Shown: positions 59,002-64,000 of the stretch, one piece after another
How positions within the stretch are numbered: the first letter of the stretch is position 1
How the letters are laid out: every line of letters begins with the position of its first letter
Source of the DNA: Campylobacter jejuni
GTDB lineage: Bacteria; Campylobacterota; Campylobacteria; Campylobacterales; Campylobacteraceae
Direction of reading: 5' to 3'
Length of the DNA stretch: 64,000 nt
NCBI RefSeq assembly: GCF_001457695.1
Contig: NZ_LN831025.1
Span: 1,702,443 to 1,766,442, forward strand
The notes under the pieces: generated by a model
What the model was told of the DNA's origin: nothing
The model's input: the letters and a program-made list of their open reading frames with translations, nothing else
Databases searched by the model: none
Translations under genes and position numbers: made by a program

Positions 59002-59200
59002 ATTTTATCCTATCAACAGAATTTCCTTTTGTTATATTCGTATCTTTTGTTATTATATATGTTTTACTTAAATAACTGGTCTTTCTAGTAGATGGAAATC
59101 CATTTATCTGCTTTATTAATTTGTTCTCTAGCTATCCACTTGGAACAACCATTTTCATTTAAATTTGCTAATTTCAACAATTTTTTTCATCTTCTGTCAT
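59002..59200 (-). pseudogene. Decayed tandem copy of the HNH enzyme's N-terminal domain
   Basis: An ATG at 59200 overlapping the methyltransferase stop (TAATG) begins MTEDEK; after a shift in an A7 tract the frame reads KLLKLANLNENGCSKWIAREQ, and after another shift GFPSTRKTSYLSKTY and KGNSVDRIKFEGFKN. This lines up with residues 6-78 of the intact HNH enzyme (ELFLEIALPNENGFSRWV ... KSNGNSIDRIRLAGFN). The copy lacks the HNH part. It is either the leftover of a second endonuclease subunit or of a domain exchange. The end is approximate. Confidence 0.65.
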
Positions 59201-59997
59201 TAAAACTCCTTTTTAAATACAAAAATATACTCATGCTTAAAAATATAATAATCACTCCTTAATGCTCTATATCTCCATATAGCATTAATACCTAGTTTTC
59301 CACGATTTCCTTCTATATTTTTAATAACAATTCCCTTTAGTTTAACTTTAAAATTTTGTTTTATTAAATTCATAAGCTCAAAACCCAAAGGGACAATTTC
59401 GCTATTTCTATATAAATCTGCTATCACTAAAGCAAAATAACGATTTTTTTCTAAGTATTTTAACAAATTTTGACAAGTAAGTAAAATTTTATCTTTAAAT
59501 TCTTTCAAATCTGAAATTTGACTTAAATCCTCTTTTTTCTCACTAAATTTAACTATATCCATATAAGGTGGATGTAAAATAATAAACTGAGATTTTTTGC
59601 TTTCAAGTTTATTCAAAGCATTTTCTAACAACTCATCAACTTTTTTTATATCAGTATTATCACAATTTCCTAAAAAATAGCGCTTATTATCAAAATTTAT
59701 CCCGAAGTTGTCTAATACAAATTCCAAAATGCTCTCATTAATATCAAATCCTATGCATTTTCTATTTAATTTTTCACATTCATAAAGCGTTGTTCCGCTT
59801 CCTAAAAAAGGATCTATAATTAAATCATCTTTTTTTGTATAACGACGGATGAGCTGATTAGGAATTTGTGGTATAAAATTACCATGATAAATATTTCTAT
59901 GCTTTCCACTTTTATCACGACTAGCAATAAGCCATAAAGAATCTGTATTTATATCACAACTTTTCCAGTTGTTCAAATCAAGATCGTTAAATTTCAC
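59200..59997 (-). CDS. DNA methyltransferase (N4-cytosine or N6-adenine, HPPY type)
   Basis: This 265-residue methyltransferase has the SAM motif DPFLGSGTT (residues 62-70), FDINESI, and the catalytic HPPYMDIVKFSE (142 onward). Motif I precedes motif IV, unlike the beta class, and no long target-recognition block is present between them. The start is GTG at 59997, overlapping the queF stop as GTGA, so translation may be coupled to queF. It precedes the decayed and intact HNH genes, forming a methyltransferase-endonuclease unit. Target base cannot be told from HPPY alone. Confidence 0.82.
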   Translation of the reverse strand: MKFNDLDLNNWKSCDINTDSLWLIASRDKSGKHRNIYHGNFIPQIPNQLIRRYTKKDDLIIDPFLGSGTTLYECEKLNRKCIGFDINESILEFVLDNFGINFDNKRYFLGNCDNTDIKKVDELLENALNKLESKKSQFIILHPPYMDIVKFSEKKEDLSQISDLKEFKDKILLTCQNLLKYLEKNRYFALVIADLYRNSEIVPLGFELMNLIKQNFKVKLKGIVIKNIEGNRGKLGINAIWRYRALRSDYYIFKHEYIFVFKKEF

Positions 59998-60377
59998 TTT
60001 GGCACTACCATATCGCTACGACATTCTATCACCGTATGCACATTTCCACGCGGGTTAAAATCCCCCACAACTTTAATCCATTTTGGTTTTAATTTATCTT
60101 TTAAAGTATTATAAATTTCATTGATACTTGCTTCATGTGAAACATTTCTATACATAAAAGTATTGATATAAAGTTTTATAGCCTTAAGCTCAACCACAAA
60201 TTTATCAGGCATATACTCAAGATAAATCGTCGCAAAGTCAGGATAACCCGAACGCGGACAACAACACATAAATTCAGGCAAAGTGATTTTAATGATATAG
60301 TCATTTTTCGCATCATTTGGCCAAATTTCCATATTTTCTACATCAAATTCTTTGATTTCCTTTTCACCATAACGCAT
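59994..60377 (-). CDS. queF: NADPH-dependent preQ0 reductase QueF
   Basis: QueF reduces preQ0 to preQ1 in queuosine synthesis, the only known nitrile reduction by a biological enzyme. The 127-residue type I protein has the active-site Cys in CCCPRSGYPDFATI and the NADPH/QueF motif VELKAIKLY, and ends HTVIECRSDMVVPK. I start at ATG 60377 (MRYGEKEIKEFD), the family start; the frame is open upstream into the intergenic block, but that part is not related to QueF. Its stop overlaps the methyltransferase GTG. Confidence 0.93.
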   Translation of the reverse strand: MRYGEKEIKEFDVENMEIWPNDAKNDYIIKITLPEFMCCCPRSGYPDFATIYLEYMPDKFVVELKAIKLYINTFMYRNVSHEASINEIYNTLKDKLKPKWIKVVGDFNPRGNVHTVIECRSDMVVPK

Positions 60378-60621
60378 AAATTTCCTTAAATTTAAATTCG
60401 AGCAAAAATTATAACAAAATAAGTTTTTAAAACGATTATGATACAGATAAGAAAATGCAATTTTATTGCAACTCACCCCTAGCAAGAGTGAGTTAGCAAT
60501 AAATTGAAGGCAGTTCAAGCCTAAGCCTAGTATTACAAGACTACCAAGATAGGCTTGTAAAGCAAGGCTTGCTCCCTTAAAGGGAGCAAAAAACAATATT
60601 TTATAGAATACTAAGCTTAAA
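60378..60621. other. Structured intergenic block between queF and flgE
   Basis: This 244-base stretch has no gene but three inverted repeats: AACTCAC/GTGAGTT (60470-60476, 60488-60494), AAGCCTA/TAGGCTT (60517-60523, 60550-60556) and GCTCCCT/AGGGAGC (60571-60577, 60581-60587). GC content is higher than the surroundings. None is followed by a clear T-run, so they are not simple terminators. I have the impression this block recurs in Campylobacter genomes, but cannot show it. In strain 11168, as I remember, metA and a metY/metB-like gene lie at this junction; they are absent here. Confidence 0.45.
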
Positions 60622-63219
60622 TTATTGTTTAAGCTGGATTAGAGTTTGGAGCATTTGATCACTCGTTGAAATGGTTTTTGAGTTTGCTTGATAACCTCTT
60701 TGAATGATAATAAGCTCTGTTAAAGAACGACTTAAATCCACATTTGACATTTCAAGAGCTGAGGTTTTCATCTCACCACGACCTCCTGTTCCTGCTTCAC
60801 CTACTACGATATTACCACTATTTGCAGTGACTTTAAAAAGATTTCCACCAATTTCCTCAAGACCTGAGTTATTTGCCACTGAAGCCATTGCGATTTTTGC
60901 TACAGCAAAGGTTTTGCCATTAGTAAATTCACCTAAGATATTACCTTTATCATCCACACGGATAGCATCAGGTTTTAAGTTACCTGAAGTATAACCATCA
61001 GTTGCCTGTCCTGTTAGAGTTGAAGCAGAATTTGAGCTTACAAGGCCGTCATTGCTTCCACTTGTTCCAAAGGAAAGTTTGATTTGTTGATTTGGTGCGG
61101 CACCATTGTTTGGTGAGAAATTTATCGTTCTTGGTGTATAACTAGCTAAAGAGCCGTCATTGTTAAATCTAGCTGTTCCTACGATGATATTGTTTGGTCC
61201 TTCGCCTGTAGTGTTAATCTCTGCAGGTTCAGGTACACGGATGATCATTTGCCATTCATTACCCCCATCTTGAGTGGTGCTTTGCTTAACAAACTGCACT
61301 TCTAAAGTGTGTTTTGAACCTAAAGAATCATAAATTTCAAGCCCCGCCGAAAAAGCAGAAAGCTTAAGTTGTTCGCTTTCTTTGATCTGATTTCCTATAA
61401 CCAAAGGACCATCGAAAGCTTTAAAAATAGCAGTGAAAGCATCATTAGTACTTACAGTTCCTTGTTTGTTACTATAAGCTGTTATATTAAAACTCATATT
61501 TTTTGGATCTGTTGTAGTGGCATTTCCTACACCATTAATAGCATTTGGTGGAACAGTTGATTGTTCATTAGCATTGGAAATAGCAAAATGTCCATCTGCC
61601 GTTACTACTACTTTTATATTTTGATTAATATCAGCTGCAGCAAAAGTTCCACTTCCATCATAATCAACCCCATATCTAGCATCCCTTTGTAAAAGTTCTC
61701 TTAAATCTTCTGTGGTTCTAAAAGTTCTTACATTAGTATTTAAAAGTCCACCATTAACAGCATCCCAATAAGCTGCTGAACCTGGTTCAGTTGGTCTTGT
61801 AGTTGCATTAGCACCAGGCTGGAATGCTGGTCCACCGTCAGGATTATACATAGGACCTATATCCACAGGGTTTGAACTATAAATATATTTATGTGCTGTT
61901 ATTATTTGTGCATTTAGTCCACCAGTAAGCTGAACATTCGTAGCTGCTTGAGGAGGTTGTGGTGTAAATGTAATATTTGTAGCTGTCCACAAAGAAGAAC
62001 CATTTTTATTAATAGTCGGTGTTCCAGCCTGTCCATTACCATTATTATTAAATGTAAATGTTTGATTGTTGTTATTCCATACAGCATTCCAAAGCTCACC
62101 TGCTGTATTGGTATTGGCAACCACAAGATTGATATTTTTCATATTATCTGTTGTGCCATCAGCATTATCATTGACAAAATCAATTCCACTACCATCCTTA
62201 TTTTTAACCGCTTTTACACCTGTTCCATCCCTTGTATCCGTTGGTGCAGTAAAGGTATTGATATAAGCAATAGCATCATCAATACTTTGAATATCAGCAT
62301 TTTGAATTCTAACCCCATTTAAAGTTATATCTAAATTCACTTTTTGATTAGCTGTTCCCCAAAAAGCAGCAGTTTGATTTTGCTGTAAATTTGGATCAAA
62401 AGCATTTACTCCTACTTTATTGGTAGAATATGTTGCATCTGCATAAGATACCCAAATTCCTTGTCCATCTCTAAGATTAAGTCCTTGTCCTTTCGCGTTA
62501 AAAAGTGATCCCGCATCCACACCCTTTTCTGTCACTTCTACAGAATTCTTAGAAGTCGTATAAAACTGAGTAGTTCCTGTATCATTTTCATCTTCTGCTC
62601 TTTGGGTTTTAGTATTCCATCCATGAACAGAATCAAGTGCATAAAGATTTCTACTTGAAGTTCCTATATTTAAACCACTATTTAAATTCGCTTTGATAGC
62701 AACTTCAGTAGATTTTGCTGCAGGGATATGCATACCTGGATCGATAAAAATATTTTGTGGAGTTCTTGAACTATCTATAGTTTGATCATCCCAGTTGATA
62801 TTCCACCCTTGGACAACAAAACCTGCATTATTAACAAAATTTCCATAAGCATCTAGTTTAAAATCCCCGCTCCTTGTAAGATAGTTTGTAAGACCACCAT
62901 CATCGCTTACCATAAAAAAACCATCGCCATTTATAGCAACGTCAGTGTTTTTATCTGTGGTTTGAACTGAACCTTGAGAATGAATTCTAGTTGTAGAACT
63001 TACTGAAACGCCAAGACCGATTTGAAGTGGATTAGATCCGCCTCTTCCATCAGTTGGAGCTGTAGCGATTTTCACAGTTTGGCTAAACATAGTCCCAAAA
63101 TCTGCACGAGAATATTTAAAACCAGTGGTATTAACATTTGAAATGTTATTACCTTCAACATCCATCGCAACTTGATGTGCTTGTAGTCCGCTTACGCCAG
63201 ACCAAAGTGATCTCATCAT
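60622..63219 (-). CDS. flgE: Flagellar hook protein FlgE
   Basis: FlgE polymerises into the flagellar hook. The 865-residue protein has the rod/hook N-terminus (MMRSLWSGVSGLQAHQVAM, then NNISNVNTTGFK) and the C-terminal QRGYQANSKTISTSDQMLQT. The long middle is Asn/Thr-rich and holds variable surface domains, as in Campylobacter hooks, which are much larger than E. coli FlgE (about 400). The start follows AAAGGA; a second ATG comes directly after. A sigma-54 promoter is placed 85-100 bases upstream, matching its known control as a middle/late flagellar gene. Confidence 0.95.
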   Translation of the reverse strand: MMRSLWSGVSGLQAHQVAMDVEGNNISNVNTTGFKYSRADFGTMFSQTVKIATAPTDGRGGSNPLQIGLGVSVSSTTRIHSQGSVQTTDKNTDVAINGDGFFMVSDDGGLTNYLTRSGDFKLDAYGNFVNNAGFVVQGWNINWDDQTIDSSRTPQNIFIDPGMHIPAAKSTEVAIKANLNSGLNIGTSSRNLYALDSVHGWNTKTQRAEDENDTGTTQFYTTSKNSVEVTEKGVDAGSLFNAKGQGLNLRDGQGIWVSYADATYSTNKVGVNAFDPNLQQNQTAAFWGTANQKVNLDITLNGVRIQNADIQSIDDAIAYINTFTAPTDTRDGTGVKAVKNKDGSGIDFVNDNADGTTDNMKNINLVVANTNTAGELWNAVWNNNNQTFTFNNNGNGQAGTPTINKNGSSLWTATNITFTPQPPQAATNVQLTGGLNAQIITAHKYIYSSNPVDIGPMYNPDGGPAFQPGANATTRPTEPGSAAYWDAVNGGLLNTNVRTFRTTEDLRELLQRDARYGVDYDGSGTFAAADINQNIKVVVTADGHFAISNANEQSTVPPNAINGVGNATTTDPKNMSFNITAYSNKQGTVSTNDAFTAIFKAFDGPLVIGNQIKESEQLKLSAFSAGLEIYDSLGSKHTLEVQFVKQSTTQDGGNEWQMIIRVPEPAEINTTGEGPNNIIVGTARFNNDGSLASYTPRTINFSPNNGAAPNQQIKLSFGTSGSNDGLVSSNSASTLTGQATDGYTSGNLKPDAIRVDDKGNILGEFTNGKTFAVAKIAMASVANNSGLEEIGGNLFKVTANSGNIVVGEAGTGGRGEMKTSALEMSNVDLSRSLTELIIIQRGYQANSKTISTSDQMLQTLIQLKQ

Positions 63220-63301
63220 CTTAAATCCTTTATAAAATATTGCTTTAAAAAATTTAACGCTTTGGCTTTAAAAAACTTTTGCGTTTATGTGAAGTTTACA
63301 A

Positions 63302-63317
63302 GCAAGTTCTGTTCCAA
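63302..63317 (-). promoter_or_regulatory. Sigma-54 (RpoN) promoter of flgE
   Basis: On the minus strand TTGGAAC (63317-63311), a 5-base spacer and TTGC (63305-63302) reproduce the sigma-54 core (TGGCAC-N5-TTGC) in the form usual for C. jejuni flagellar genes. FlgSR-dependent expression is expected. The start codon lies 83 bases downstream. Confidence 0.85.
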
Positions 63318-63422
63318 CTTTTGAAATTTTTTATGAATTTTTTAAAAATTTATAGAAAAAATTTAAAGGTATTTTGGGAGTTTATGAAGCTTTGGGCTTT
63401 TGTGTAATGAAAATTACCAAAA

Positions 63423-63905
63423 TCACACCCTAACTCTTAAATTTGCCGCATGGGTTAAAGCCACTGCGATAGCATCTGTGATATCCAAAGGCTTGATATC
63501 TTTACTAAGTCCTAAAAGCCTTTTTACCATAAAAGCAACTTGTTCTTTAGTTGCTTTGGCTTTTCCTGTAACGGCTTTTTTTACTTGTAAGGGAGTGTAT
63601 TCTGCAAAGTCTCCATGAATTTGAAGAATTTTTAAAGATAGGGCTCCGCGAAATTGTGCGAGTTTTAAAACGGTTTTTGGATTGTAAGCAAAAAAGATAT
63701 CTTCTATAGCCACCTCATCAAAAGAATGATTTTTAAAAATCAAGTCCAAACCCTCGCAAAGCTCTGTGATTTGATACTGTAAGGTACTTGGCTTTATCTT
63801 TATAAGTCCTGCTTCTATGAGAATGTTTTTTCCTTTGTTGGCTTCTATGATAGCATAACCGCAATTTCTTGAACCTGGATCTATACCTAAAATTTTCAAA
63901 TTCAT
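63423..63905 (-). CDS. ruvC: Crossover junction endonuclease RuvC
   Basis: RuvC cuts Holliday junctions during recombination. The 160-residue protein starts [19 protein letters not shown] (catalytic Asp in IDPG), has [21 protein letters not shown] with the second acidic residue, and ends with [13 protein letters not shown] (final catalytic Asp pair). I use ATG 63905, where family homology begins; the frame stays open for 24 further codons upstream with no related sequence. In C. jejuni this gene is the last before dnaA, so the right end of the window probably approaches the origin region. Confidence 0.95.
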   Translation of the reverse strand: MNLKILGIDPGSRNCGYAIIEANKGKNILIEAGLIKIKPSTLQYQITELCEGLDLIFKNHSFDEVAIEDIFFAYNPKTVLKLAQFRGALSLKILQIHGDFAEYTPLQVKKAVTGKAKATKEQVAFMVKRLLGLSKDIKPLDITDAIAVALTHAANLRVRV

Positions 63906-64000
63906 ACCTTTTGAAAAATAAAATACAAAAGCGGATTTTAACCTTTTTTTATGAAATTTAAGATAAAATTTATACATTATGCAAAATTTAAAGAGAGATT

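Noticed and set aside
60378..60596. N-terminal extension of QueF giving a hydrophobic lead of 73 residues
   Set aside because: QueF is a soluble enzyme of about 127 residues here; the extension is intergenic sequence with inverted repeats.
61948..62322. 124-codon plus-strand frame inside flgE
   Set aside because: The hook gene is certain on the other strand; this frame is Ile/Cys-rich antisense sequence without signals.
63979..64000. An ATG at 63979 on the plus strand reading MQNLKRD to the window end
   Set aside because: Only seven codons are visible with no ribosome site; it could be a gene start beyond the window, but nothing supports a call.

Overview
The window is chromosomal DNA of a Campylobacter, almost certainly Campylobacter jejuni or a very close relative. 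The evidence is very low GC, tightly packed genes with overlapping stops and starts, flagellar sigma-28 and sigma-54 promoters, the P19/FTR1 iron-uptake operon, N-glycosylation sequons in a CgpA-like protein, and a gene order that matches the last ~60 kb before the dnaA end of the C. jejuni chromosome as I remember it (nhaA ... eno-recA ... S10 operon ... leu operon ... flgE2 ... ruvC). Locus comparisons with strain NCTC 11168 are from memory, not from a search.

Layout. 1-2.6 kb: the start of an NlpC/P60 lipoprotein and two overlapping nhaA antiporter genes. 2.7-3.5 kb: two divergent small genes, each behind a sigma-28-like promoter; one is an intact YjfB-type motility protein, the other is split by a frameshift at a slippery A-tract. 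3.8-11.9 kb: a Fur-box-controlled eight-gene iron import system (FTR1 permease, P19, a DUF2318-like membrane protein, two FtsX-like permeases, an ATPase and two thioredoxin-like lipoproteins). 12.5-13.1 kb: a possible small RNA and a decayed periplasmic protein gene. 13.2-13.7 kb: five tRNA genes (Leu, Arg, Arg, His, Pro). 13.7-26.9 kb: housekeeping genes (periplasmic ATP-dependent ligase, cgpA, an FtsB-like protein, eno, recA, mqnD, fliQ, murB, cysQ, gltA, a CPA2 antiporter, bioB, topA). 27.1-31.7 kb: a frameshifted MFS gene, then an inserted pair made of an intact CocE-type hydrolase and a heavily decayed MFS transporter. 31.9-41.7 kb: the S10-spc ribosomal protein operon ending in secY, driven by a clear sigma-70 promoter. 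41.9-47.2 kb: rRNA and RNA maintenance genes (rluB, RNase J, ksgA, rlmN). 47.2-48.9 kb: four tRNAs with a decayed GT90 glycosyltransferase between them. 49.4-54.2 kb: leuABCD with a leucine-rich leader peptide. 55-60 kb: a strain-variable zone holding a broken Gfo/Idh oxidoreductase and a restriction-modification island of two methyltransferases, an HNH endonuclease, a small Cys-rich protein and a PD-(D/E)XK protein. 60-64 kb: queF, the hook protein flgE behind a sigma-54 promoter, and ruvC.

The most unusual items are: the restriction-modification island, including a decayed tandem paralogue of the N-terminal domain of its HNH enzyme; an apparent CTG start codon overlapping the eno stop; a dnaX-type A AAA AAG heptamer exactly at the frameshift of the sigma-28-controlled small gene; the leuA leader peptide; and a cluster of decaying accessory genes at insertion points between conserved genes.
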